A stretch of DNA of 15,949 nt, taken from assembly GCA_022385805.1 (NCBI GenBank), contig MU277676.1, forward strand, positions 674,888 through 690,836, given 5' to 3'. The notes under the pieces were generated by a model that saw nothing but the letters and a program-made list of their open reading frames with translations, was not told where the DNA came from and made no database searches. Source of the DNA: Pilatotrama ljubarskyi. Lineage: Eukaryota > Basidiomycota > Agaricomycetes > Polyporales > Polyporaceae. How positions within the stretch are numbered: position 1 is the first letter of the stretch; each line of letters begins with the position of its first letter. Shown here piece after piece: positions 1-9,562 of the stretch. The translations under genes were made by a program, and so were the position numbers.

Positions 1-1
1 T

Positions 2-30
2 CACTGGGTGGAAGGACCTCGGAGTCGGAG
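2..30 (+). repeat. Left terminal inverted repeat (29 bp)
   Basis: This starts CACTGGGTGGAAGGACC and matches 1367-1395 perfectly in inverted orientation. Beyond base 30 the similarity becomes degenerate. Confidence 0.9.
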
Positions 31-1366
31 CGGTAATAGACGTGAACCAGTCACAGACTATTAGCTATTACCATCCACCCTAAGCTATTGCAAGGGTTAG
101 AATAGACGCCATATTGCGGAGCTCGAATAACTGTGAGAGCCCGACGCGGTCACGGGCACCTCAAGCCCAGACTCGACGCGCCGCTCTACGCTCTGCAATA
201 GCTCGGACTCCCTCGTAATAGATACGTCCACCTTGTCCACTCTGAGGCTCAACTACAAGGCTATCCCTAACGTATCAGCGGGACTACCGAGGAGCACGGC
301 CGAGTCTTGGGCAAAGGGCTTTTTCCGGCCGGCTCTCTTAAGCTCGGATGGCCAACTGTAACGTAACTTCTCGCTCCTTGCTTCCACCCACGACGCGCCT
401 CACCTCTTCCCTACCGCTCTCTGGGCATCAACTCCCGCTGCAGTCCCTTCTACTGCTCACCGGCACATAGCTAACAGGTGAGTGGTCAGTACATTCATGT
501 TACTCATTGTTAAGCTGCCGCTAAGACACTTCCGCATACTGACGGCGCATATAGTCGGCTATCTCAGGGTGTAAGTCGCCGTTTACGTAATCACCCCCTC
601 ATATATGCTGATCTCGACGTCTTTCGACTTTCGCTAGCACCACCAATCCTAATCCGAGGGTGCCAATTTGGATGGTCACTTCGGACGATGACGAGGTATA
701 CTAGATGTATGCAGTAAGCCCCCACGTTCTTATAGCATGCTGCCAGCTACTGATATCGATAGCGTTCCCATAAATATAGCTTCGCTGGCACACAGGTCGG
801 GCGGAGTGCTTACGGAGGTTGCCCTTGTTACAACGGACGTTCATGGTGAGTATATGCGTTGTCATGGCTCGATAACGGCTCTTAACCGCGCTTACCAGGA
901 GCATATGTTCGAGCACAGTTGTCGATATCACATACAAGGCCTGTCACAGTCAGAGCCGGGATGAGTGGAATACATACATCTCTGGTGAGCGTATGCTGGG
1001 TCGGTGACGTACAGTACCGGTGCCGTGTGCAATGTATTATAGGATATTATGGCAGCAATATTAATATAATTTATCTGTTCAATTCACCCAATATGTATGC
1101 ATTCCCAAAAATATAATATCTCTGAATCGGAGAACGCTCACCTACTGCACCCTGTATAACGGCTCGAGCTCGAAGGTTGACTAGACAGGTGTGGGAGAGC
1201 TACTTGCAGCTATATCGACCTGCGGATGGCTCACCCACTCTAACCTCGAGTGCATGGCCAATCCAGACAAACCCACGGTAGCCCGCAGCCACCCGAGGGT
1301 TAGAGCTCTTCGCGCATTCAAAGTCCGAAATCGGGATCTATTATCAGTAACTCTGAACCACTACAC

Positions 1367-1395
1367 CTCCGACTCCGAGGTCCTTCCACCCAGTG
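1367..1395 (-). repeat. Right terminal inverted repeat (29 bp)
   Basis: This is the exact reverse complement of 2-30 and defines the right edge of the element, about 560 bp beyond the 3' end of the aldehyde dehydrogenase coding region. Confidence 0.9.
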
Positions 1396-1955
1396 TGTCT
1401 GGAGCACGCTCAGTTAGCGCCAGAAGGGATGGGAACGAGACTACACAAACCTTACAATCTAGGGCAGTTGTCAATGTCGAAAGAACGTTAGCTCAAGGCT
1501 CATGAAACGAACGTCCAACGGAGTGGCGGGCGTCAAGCCTCCGAGGGGTTAGGCGCTCGAGATTCATTATGCTACAGACGGCGTCGGGCTTGGTGCAGTC
1601 ACTGAGAACTCCTGTGATCTGTCCGTTTTTCACCAGCCGCAGACCACCCAGCGATTGCATTAGCCGGGTATACCGTTGGCCCAAATCCTAAGATCAACAG
1701 GAGGCGGTTGCCGCCTGAGTACTAATAGCCTCAAGCTCATAGCACCGCAAGCGCTTCGATGACCATAAAGCTAAATTGTAGGTTGTAACATAACATGCAA
1801 CTACAATCAAAGGAGCGGGGAACGGCACACAACCCACACAAGGGAATAGAGTACGGTGACAGCAACCCCTGCCCCATACCCGCAGAGACTTCATTCGGAG
1901 CCCGATCGCAATCCGTCAAAGCTGAGGGAAGGTGTTCAGCTCAATAGCCTCCTCT
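1396..1955. other. Intergenic, 3' flank of the aldehyde dehydrogenase gene
   Basis: No convincing gene lies here. Short open frames on both strands have no recognisable motif. On the minus strand this follows the dehydrogenase stop codon and should hold its 3' UTR. A compact hairpin lies at 1702-1716 (AGGCGG, 3-base loop, CCGCCT). Its role is unknown. Confidence 0.5.
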
Positions 1956-4460
1956 TCAAAGACGGTCCAGAGAGCGCAGCGTCACAAACGAGGCACTCGC
2001 TACGACCGCAGCGCCCAAGATAGCCCAGGTCGCGGGACTCGACGTGCTGCTGCCGGGACGCGGCGGCAGCGGTGTCTCCAGTGTGCGCGCCTTCTTCGCG
2101 CCCTGGTAGAGAGACGGACCGGTCAGCGCGTGCGGATTAATTCTGACAGCAGGGTTCTCACCTCGGGCGTATAGGGCGGGAACCTGAACCAGAACGCGAC
2201 ACCGTCGATCCTGTGCAAAATCAGACACACATTGATGGAGTGAACGACGCCCTGCATGGTGAGACCTATCAGGTCGGGTTGGAGAGGGAGATCCGCATGT
2301 GTACGAACTGGTCGAACCCGAACTTTCCGGTATAATAGCCGTCTGCAAAGTACCGTCAGCAGAAGAGTTACAGATCACATACGTGGGCTAGCGTACACCC
2401 TCCAGGTCCTTTCCCGCCGACCGGAAGCCCAGGGGCTAGGGAATACTTATTGTTAGATGGCCTGCTGGTTGCTCGGGTGTCGAGATGTTTCGTACCTCCG
2501 ACAGCGATCAAGGTGTCATTGACCATGACAGACCCGCTCTGGGTCTGATCGACCACTGCAGAGAACGGACGTCGCTCAGTGAGCACAAGGGAGATGATGA
2601 GACTCCTGACCTCTTTTCTGGAACTTCTTGTCCGACGAGAAAATGTAGATCCCAAGAGGATAGTCTCTGCCGGACAATTTAAAGTTAACGCCGTTGATGT
2701 TGATTACCGAACGGCCTTCACCTGGAGTTGATGAACGAGATAGCCTCCTCGACGTCCTTCACAGGTACGACGACCAGTACCGGGCCAAAGATCTCCCTGA
2801 CACCTGGCATCAGCGAATGGAGCCCTATGTAGGACACTTCCGACTCACTCAGACATCAAGGAATCATCCGCGCGGACGTTGCTGACCACCGTAGGGGCGA
2901 CATATCTCTCCGCGACGTCGACCTCCCCGCCAAACTCGATGGTGCCCTTCGTCCGGTCAATAAGGCGCTTGATCCTGGCAGCGTGAGCCTCCGTTACAAT
3001 ACGACCGAACGACTCCGAGTTTTTGGGACCCTCGGGGAAGAAGGTTTGGTTCCTAACAAGTGGTCGCTCGACAGTGAGTGCATATATCCGAGTGAGTGTC
3101 GAGATACCTGGGGGACCTACACTTCGCGGCAAGCTGCGACGAATGCTTCTTGCGCTTCCTGGGGAATGAGGATGTACTCAGGTGCCAGGCAGATCTGGTA
3201 CCGCCATCTTCATTAGCAGGGCAACTAGGCGAGACTTTTCGGTTTACTTGGCCTGCGTTAGACACCCTTCCCCAGAGAACGCGCCTCGCCGCCATCTTGA
3301 GGTCGACCTTCGGATCAATAACGACAGGATTCTTGCCTGGACCGTACGTCAGATCAAGAAGAGACGTCGGCTACGCACTGCTTACCTCCGAGCTATATGG
3401 TAGTCCACAAGAGAAGTTCATTGAGAGCAGGGGCATAACAGTCACCGATCTTACCTCGAGTGTCAGGGGTGTGAGATGCTTCGCAGCGGCTTCGGCAATA
3501 ATACGCCCGACATGAGCATTGCCTGCAAATAGTTAGCGCCGCATTTCCACGTATCATATGACAAGGGTACGATACCGGTATACATGACTACGCCGACGCC
3601 AGTAGGCTTAGCAGCAAGTTTAGGACGATATGTCAGGACGCACTATGATCCCACTTCAGTTCAAGCAACTGCATGGCTCGTCAGAGCTGTCTCAATTAAC
3701 GATGTAAGAGGTACGGACCTTCGTTGTCTCTGGTACAGCACCATTGATTACGTGGAAGAGTTCAGGGTCGAGGTATTTCGGAAGCAACTCCGCAAGCAGC
3801 GCGCTGAAGGCTGGCGTATGCTCCGGCGGCTTGAGCACGGCCGCGTTTCCGCCAGCAATAGCGCTTATCTGCAAGAACGTGTCAGTCCTGCATCACAAAG
3901 AGAGCATGATGGGTGCGAGGCGAAGGCATACCAAAGGCACGAGAAGCAAGGAGAGGGGGTAGTTGAACGGCGCGATCAATACTACGACTCCCTTGGGCTC
4001 CGGCTTCAGTCGAGGTTTCATGAAGAACCAGTTCGCAGAGAACTCGGGCGCCTGCTCCTTCGTCCACTTCTCGATCTTGTCGTACGCCATGCGGCACTCA
4101 GCGTACACAATCCCGAAGTCAAAGCTACACGACGATGCAGGTCGGTTAGGTTGATGCATCTCTAGCTGGGTAGTAGAGGGCCAAAAGACCTACAACTCAG
4201 TCTCGAGGAAGGGCCGTCCGAGGTCGGCCTTCATCGCATCCTTGAAGTGCTGCTCATTGTCCTTGACCAGATACCCAACCTGCGAAATTTGCTGCTTGCG
4301 GAATTCGACAGACTTGGCCTTGCCAGACAGGAAACCGCGCCGCGCCGTATCATGGATCTAGCGCACCGCACAGTGAGGTCAGAAATGCAAGGCACGCGAG
4401 ATGCAAGGACCCTGCTACCTTGGGGATGTCCTCAAGAGGCGTGTACACAAGCGACGACAT
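1956..4460 (-). CDS. ALDH3-type fatty aldehyde dehydrogenase, tail-anchored; splice donor of intron 16 lost
   Basis: This is predicted to oxidise medium or long-chain aliphatic aldehydes to acids with NAD(P)+, anchored to ER or another membrane. Exons: 4460-4419, 4357-4194, 4124-3932, 3868-3719, 3668-3644, 3587-3576, 3522-3455, 3392-3386, 3336-3248, 3194-3121, 3052-2849, 2796-2722, 2666-2611, 2555-2496, 2435-2397, 2342-2270, 2210-2162 and 2102-1956. The joined length is 1527 nt (508 residues), near the family's usual ~500. The start gives MSSLVYTPLEDIPK, a typical fungal ALDH N-terminus. Visible motifs are APFNYPLSL, AGGNAAVLKPPEHTPA, LELGG with the general-base Glu at 218, GQIC with the catalytic Cys at 252 (spacing 34 as in human ALDH3A2), EEIFGPVL and RFPPYTPE. 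A C-terminal hydrophobic anchor lies at about 485-502. All introns are GT-AG except number 16, where the expected donor reads AT. Unspliced, the frame stops at codon 444 (TGA at 2269-2271), before the anchor. The family call is firm; whether a full-length product is made is open. Confidence 0.93.
2211..2269 (-). other. Intron 16 of the aldehyde dehydrogenase with a missing GT donor
   Basis: Exon 16 ends in family-conserved sequence (SLSNPT plus the first two bases of a Trp codon), and exon 17 begins at 2210 with the base completing Trp, followed by IDGVAFWFRF. The acceptor (tgcacag) is intact and the implied length of 59 bp is typical for this gene. The first two intron bases read AT instead of GT (ataggt). 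A nearby GT at 2265-2264 would leave an in-frame TGA. Confidence 0.75.
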
Positions 4461-5174
4461 CCTGGCAGCGACCTATCAGACCACTTGGCAGGAGAACAGA
4501 ATCAGCTGCAGAGCGAACGGCCGCTTTAGGACCTCCGGGGCTTTACAATGTGCTTTGCGTGAGCCTCGCAATCCCGAGCACATGAGTCGCTCAGACGTAC
4601 GATCTTATATGTGGTGCACGACGCGCGGCGCTAACCTCCGGCCCCAGAAGAAGTTTAGTCCGCCCGAGGGAGCGTGTGTGATCCTCGAGACTGAGGACGC
4701 ATGGAGCGCGGAGGGTAGCGTGGAACCGCTCACCCAAGTCGGCAACAGGCGGCAACAGGATGGGAAATCGAGGGAGCTCATCGCGATCACAGTGCACCGA
4801 GTTCTTCCCAGCCACACATTTGTGAAGCCCTCTGGCCAGCAACAGCTTCGCAACGTGCTCGCGAGTGACCGGGCCAGCAGAACATGCTTGGTCGAGAAAT
4901 CAATGACCGCTCGGGCAAGATGTACAGAATCGCGACCGTCTCTGTCACCACTCGGAGCTCCGAGGATTCGCACTGCGATGAATCTGTCAATAAATCTCAC
5001 AGCTCTAGACACGGCTAACTTACCGATCGTGAACAGGCACTTCATTGAGCTACCGAGCAAGCTTTTGCAATCGAGATCACGACAGACGTTACCCAGAGCG
5101 CTATAGATATACAAGCCGTGGTCGACTACACCACACGAACTCCTCCACTCCTACCGCTCCTACTTCGCGCACGC
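4461..5174. promoter_or_regulatory. Intergenic: upstream region of the aldehyde dehydrogenase and 3' flank of ERV41
   Basis: The 714 bp lie between the dehydrogenase start codon and the ERV41-like stop codon, both genes on the minus strand. Long open frames occur on both strands, but none shows known motifs, a good start or splice structure, so I treat it as non-coding. I see no clear TATA box close to the dehydrogenase start. Confidence 0.5.
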
Positions 5175-5678
5175 TCAATCAGCCTTCTTCGCATCTCCTA
5201 CATGCCCGTGCCCGTTCCCATTGGCGCTCCCATTGCTGACGATGCTCGCCGGCCTCCCACTATCTCTCCTCGCCATCGGCGGGCCACCCGTTTGCATCGC
5301 CGCGAACCCGCCCGCAGCCGCGTTTGCGGTATTAGGAGTTGGCGGGAAGTGCGTGTACAGCCCCGGGGTCCCAGGCGTCGACAGCAGACCTGACCCATTG
5401 GGCGCGTATGGCGAGCCCGCGGTGGCGGCAGTGGGGAACGGCGAGCCAGGGGTCGCTCCTACTATGGACGGTGGTCGCGACGAGGGCGATGCAGCAGAAC
5501 GAGGCCCCAGCATTGGCGATCCTCCTATACCGAGCCCATACGTGGCACCACTGCCTGGAGTTCCGGGCGCGAGGTTAGGACTGCCAGGGAACGAAGGCGC
5601 GTAGGGGCTGGGGTGCGTGCTGCTGCCGAAGCCGCCGGAGACGGGCGTGCCGGCATAGCTGCCGTATGGGCTACCGCC
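5175..5678 (-). repeat. Gly/Ser/Pro-rich tail-coding low-complexity segment of the ERV41-like gene
   Basis: Codons 398-564 encode degenerate repeats around GSP, PGTPG and SPY units, with scattered Arg. They lie in one exon, in frame after the second membrane segment, so the tail should face the cytosol. The protein ends in KKAD, which is not a canonical KKXX signal because the Lys pair is at -4/-3 only if the last two residues are counted freely. Functional retrieval is therefore possible but unproven. Confidence 0.7.
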
Positions 5679-7143
5679 CTCGACGACCCAGCTGTTGCCC
5701 TGGCGTACGACTCTGTTTGTGGGCCGGAGGCGGAGGTCGCCCGAGCCGAAGCGCTTGCGGATGTTGTTGCTGATGCTGGAGGACTCGGCGGCGACGATGC
5801 CGGGCGTTTTGTCTGCACCGGTTACGGCGTCGACGGCGTGGCTCGTGATCTTCACGGCATAGCCCATGCAGACGAAGATACCTCCTATGACGCCAACGCA
5901 TCTGAAGTGAAGTGTGAGCATGTGAATCCCTGGGAAAGGCATGGAAGCACGAACCGGATGAGGAGTTGGACAAGCGTAGTCGTCCGTTGGTGAATGGTGA
6001 GCTTCATGGGGTCAAGGTCGAACTTGAAGAAAATGCCGGGAGTTCCGCGGTGATGATCCAGAACGCGTGTGTAATGGGTGACGCTATACTGATTTGTGTT
6101 GAGAGGCTTCGAGCGAGGTGCGATGTACGTGGTCGGGACAACATGCAGGAAGTATTGATATGCGACGAATGCTGGGGACGGGACGTGAGACAAAGTGCAG
6201 TACAGAATGCGGGTCAAACGTACGATCATGCGTGAGTTCGAACGAGTTATCCAGTGGTTGAGTGATGTCGGGGAAATAGGGACCGAAGGAGAACTCGGTG
6301 ATAACATGCGAGAGATTCATCACTACACGAGAATCAGCAGTCAAACCTCTATATGCGCAAAGCAGCACATACAGTTGTGATCGACATGTTGGTGACTGGC
6401 ATAGCCATGCCCCAGAGTCGTAACATGGAGGTTGGCTATATGGGAAACTCATCAGTCGCCCGCTAGGAATAGGCCGTAGACTGTCAGACTCACCAGTAAC
6501 GCGCTTCGCAGTGATCGTACCGAATACCCGGCATGCGCTCCCGTCTGGCTGGTAGTTGTAGGTCGGCTTATACCTGTTGCCCGACCTGCGCAGCAGGACA
6601 TCGAAGAATCCACGGGAGCTCCTAGACTGTGCCACGGCCTGACGCGCTGACAGTGCCTCTGCATGCTCCTTTAGCGTGGTGGCTTGACCTATGTCGAACT
6701 TGGTGCCGTCGCGCCGGAAGCCGTCGCTGAGGAAGAGACGATCGCCCACTGCATCTCGGAGATCGACGCTGAGGTCTGCGCACCGAGGGTTGGAAGTTCA
6801 AGGATGATTCAGAGCCAGAAGCCAAGAATAACTCACATTGGCATGGCATATTGACCACCATGTCCACGTTGATGTCCAGAGCATTGGACTGGTCTGTGTC
6901 CACGCCAAACTCATAGTCAGGCCATCCCCAGATGTACTCTCCAATATCGTTCAAGACCAAGAGAAACGCAAGTAGTGCGACGAAGATTGTGAGAAAGCCT
7001 CGAGACTCGGAACGTGTCTTGTAGGACGAGGGCACTTTAGGGAAGGCGTCAAACTGCGCGAGCGGTGCAGGGACGATCTCGTCGAGCTTGTCGAGGATCG
7101 AAGGCGAGCTAGGGCGGTCGATGGTGGTCGTCATCGTCGCCAT
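5175..7143 (-). CDS. ERV41: ERV41/ERGIC2-like ER-Golgi vesicle protein with long low-complexity tail
   Basis: This is a predicted COPII-vesicle membrane protein that, with an Erv46-type partner, cycles between ER and Golgi and helps retrieve or sort cargo. Exons: 7143-6837, 6775-6494, 6435-6373, 6322-6224, 6171-5955 and 5901-5175. All introns are GT-AG, 50-61 bp. The sum is 1695 nt (564 residues). N-terminal FDAFPKVPSSY at 31-41 is followed by TM1 (about 50-71). The lumenal domain includes NMPCQYLSVDLRDAVGD, CRVFGTI, NLHVTTLGHGYASHQHVDHN and MNLSHVITEFSFGPYFP, all typical of this family. VVPTTY and a second membrane segment, VGVIGGIFVCMGYAV (325-339), follow. Yeast Erv41 ends soon after TM2 (about 350 residues in total). 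Here about 220 residues follow, with 398-564 rich in Gly, Ser and Pro. The start is the first ATG, in context GGCGATGGCG. ERV41 fits better than ERV46. Confidence 0.92.
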
Positions 7144-7908
7144 CGCCAGGTTGGGCGTCGCCAGAGTCGACGGAGAGGAGAGGGAGCAGCTGCCAGCGCG
7201 GCGAGGAGGGTGAGAGGTATAAAGCTGAGAAGGCGAGCGCGGGGAAGCGCCGAGGCGACGTGGTCGCTCTCCTCGTGACCCGACACTGCGCTCTTCCTCT
7301 GACCGACTCCTTGCTTTCTGAAATCTCCGGTCCGCGAGGTTGCGCCGACAATGCGCAAAATACCGCTCGTTGCTTCCGTCTTCGTCTGTCTTTCACCACG
7401 ATATACTCCAAAACATGCCTGCAGTGGTACCGTACACGCCAGCGAAAGACGCCACGTCTTCGTGACCAAGGCCCTCCGGTGTCTTTCAAGTCTCCGGAAA
7501 ACCGTACTGATTCGTTGGACCCTGACTCGGCCGTGCGTTCCTGTACGTTCTTCTATCACTATATTTTCTGTCTTGGATTCGGGCATGGAATGCAATGATG
7601 TGCTCGAAAGTTGTGCAGCACGACGCTTCTCAAAAGACGCAGTTCTTGCATTGCCGCACGAGCCCGTCCTTGTCGTTCGTCGACGCACTGCTCTTGTTTG
7701 TTCGAAGGCGAAGATATAATGCCTGCAGGGCGTAGAACCCGCACGGCACGGGATGACGGACATCGCACTTGTGGATAGACCGTACCTTCACAAGCTCTTC
7801 GTTGGGCGCGCACCGGAAGACCGTGTTGTGCAGTGTGATAGCATGATAGCGGGGCGTTGATAATATTACAATATGCTACAGGTGATGGACTTCACACTCG
7901 AACGCACT
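7144..7908. promoter_or_regulatory. Upstream region of ERV41-like gene and 3' flank of the Hva1-TUDOR gene
   Basis: The 765 bp are without a supportable gene. The part next to the ERV41-like start is pyrimidine-rich on the coding (minus) strand. A TATAAAG at 7218-7224 is on the plus strand, so it is oriented away from the ERV41-like gene and reads TTTATA on the gene's own strand. It is a weak core-promoter candidate 75 bp from the start codon. Long minus-strand open frames here show only Arg/Ser-rich noise. Confidence 0.45.
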
Positions 7909-8362
7909 CTACTCCTTGAGGTCCGTTTCAGGCTCTACGTGCGATAGCGTGCCGGGGTTGTGCGATACCCGGTGCCCGTGCTGTCCACCATCGTCAGCTC
8001 CGTGTTTCGCTTCCGTTGAGCGGGACAGCACTCACCTGGTCCTTGAACACCACCTTTGGAGGGTTCGTAACCTTCACGCCAAGGTCAGGAGCTTGCTCCT
8101 TCAAGTCTTGCTCGTTCTCGATGACGGCTTCGACCTAGGGCCAAACGCGCACGTCAGTATCCGCTGGCGGTCGCATGGAATCCCGAGACACTGCTGCTTA
8201 CCTCTCCTTGGCGCTTGCCTCCTCTGAACTTGGTCTTTACCAGGTCGCCGACCTCGATGACGCGACCCTCCTCATCCTTGAGTCCCTTCTGTAGGCAGGA
8301 ATGCAGGAAGATCAGCACTGTCTACTATGGCGAGCGTGGTACTCAAAGGGACATACCGGCAT
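7909..8362 (-). CDS. Small Hva1-TUDOR domain (DUF2945) protein
   Basis: This is an 87-residue protein whose whole length corresponds to the DUF2945 / 'hypervirulence associated protein TUDOR' family, a small SH3-like or Tudor-like fold of unknown biochemical role, widespread in fungi and bacteria. Exons are 8362-8357, 8288-8202, 8134-8036 and 7980-7909 (264 nt). All introns are GT-AG, 55-68 bp. The first exon carries only ATG CCG. Visible family features are VIEVGDLVKTKFRGGKRQGE, the PPKVVFKDQHG segment and a closing VSHNPGTL. No signal peptide or membrane segment is seen. The family name reflects one fungal study and gives no evidence of virulence here. It is the third of three minus-strand genes, but each has its own upstream gap, so no operon is implied. 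A TATA box lies 109 bp upstream. Confidence 0.9.
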
Positions 8363-8470
8363 GATGATCGTGAAGTGAGTGTGTCGGTGAGTGTTATTAG
8401 TTGCTTTGACAAGTGCGAGATGTGTCAAGCGTGTCGTCGTTAAGTGCAGAGTAACGAGAGCGATTTGGGC

Positions 8471-8477
8471 TTATATA
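8471..8477 (-). promoter_or_regulatory. TATA box for the Hva1-TUDOR gene
   Basis: The minus strand reads TATATAA followed by GC, 109 bp upstream of the start codon at 8362. That leaves room for a transcription start about 30 bp downstream and a short leader. Confidence 0.55.
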
Positions 8478-9374
8478 CTTCTGGCCAGCCAAACATCGAC
8501 GTCACTGAATTGGAGCACAGGGGCTTTCGTGCTTCGCTCGCCCCGCACACTGAGCGAACACTTGAGGTCATCTCTCTCGCCTAACGAGCGCCCAGCGGAG
8601 AACTCCCGCGATTCGCCTCGATCACCGATCACTTGGTACACGTCTCGATTAGGCAAGCGTAGTATTCGAGAGAAGGCCCCGCTTGTGGGACCCGCATTGT
8701 GTTGTTCAGTTGCGTAGAGCCTGAGGCCAGCCGGACGACTGCAAGATTCTCAAGGACTACAAGCTTGACTAGATGGGTCAGGTAGATGTGGAATGCGGTG
8801 ATCTCTGCTCTGAAGAACTTGAAGGCGAGTCGACATCCTGCGTGCCAGGTCATAGTGCGTGAACTCCTGTTCCGTAACTCCGTTGTGGTTCAAAGCTGCT
8901 GATCTCTGAACTTTCGTCCCGGGCAGATGTTGAAATGCTCGCATAGGACGTTGGCAGGCGGAGCAAACTCTGGATGGTACCGGACCGTGCCCGCGAAATT
9001 CCCCAACGCCCACGGCCGCAGCTTCCAATCGCTGAAGTTTGATCATCGATTAGCTACGGACGCCCCCACGATGCAAGGAGCAACATATCGGCTTGTTCCA
9101 GCGCCAGTCTACGGCCGGGAACGCACATGCGAGGTCGCGTTCAACAACCTGCTTGCGACATACCTAGCCTGAGAAATCGTCTTTACTTGCTGGTGGCACT
9201 GGGTTCAGGGACACGTGATGGTAGCGTGCAACCTCGATGCATACGCCGTTGTGCGACTTGTCAAATTCACGAGAACTGGCAGGTCCTGATGCTAGTGGTT
9301 CACGGCTCCTCGATAACGCAAGCCGCCCGTCCAAGAAGCCTTGGGGCATACAACCAAGTTGGTGAGTTCTATCC

Positions 9375-9381
9375 TATATAG
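9375..9381 (+). promoter_or_regulatory. Possible TATA box for the FunK1 kinase gene
   Basis: TATATAG lies 188 bp upstream of the start codon at 9563. A CT-rich tract typical of fungal transcription starts follows at about 9459-9480. Confidence 0.35.
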
Positions 9382-9562
9382 CAAACGATCTTATCGCACA
9401 ATGGGGAAATCCGATGGATTTCGCGAAAGCGATGACCTGCCTATTGTGTCGGCGCTAGCTCTACTTTCCCTTCGTTCATCTTAGCCACAACCTCCGCTAC
9501 CAACCAATCATCACAACCACCACCAACCTCCTATACCCAGAGCGACCTCGGGACAGCGTCGA

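Larger units (their letters stand above)
2..1395. mobile_element. Non-autonomous CACTA-like DNA transposon (inverted-repeat bounded, non-coding)
   Basis: Positions 2-30 are the exact reverse complement of 1367-1395 (29 of 29 bases), and the match breaks at the next outer base (position 1 against 1396). The ends begin CACTG, as known for some CACTA/EnSpm-type (CMC) elements. Inside the left end, CTCGGA-TC followed by GTAATAGA recurs at 18-40 and 202-222. CTATTA occurs at 58-63, and an inverted relative (tctattat) lies at 1337-1344 near the right end, resembling subterminal repeats. No open frame in the 1.39 kb looks like a transposase or any known protein, so the element would need a transposase from elsewhere. 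The left flank is outside the window apart from one base. That base (t) agrees with the last base of a 3-bp duplication TGT at 1396-1398, which is only weak support. The superfamily assignment is inference from the terminal motif. Confidence 0.7.
8363..9562. promoter_or_regulatory. 1.2-kb divergent intergenic region (Hva1-TUDOR gene / FunK1 gene)
   Basis: No gene is supportable in this stretch; its open frames lack motifs or consistent splice structure. It separates two divergent genes and should contain both promoters. Each side has a plausible TATA element (8471-8477 minus, 9375-9381 plus). On the FunK1 side a pyrimidine-rich tract (9459-9480) and a CCAAT (9504-9508) precede the start codon. 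Confidence 0.5.

Noticed and set aside
1493..1684. Minus-strand open frame with a plausible-looking globular stretch
   Set aside because: It is short, unrecognised, and not joinable to any neighbour through good splice sites. It lies in the dehydrogenase 3' flank.
4605..5114. Long minus-strand open frame (169 residues), with an overlapping plus-strand open frame of similar size
   Set aside because: It lacks an early ATG (the frame opens with TTG), recognisable motifs and splice structure. The overlapping plus-strand frame starts inside the dehydrogenase first exon. It is best read as GC-rich upstream DNA.
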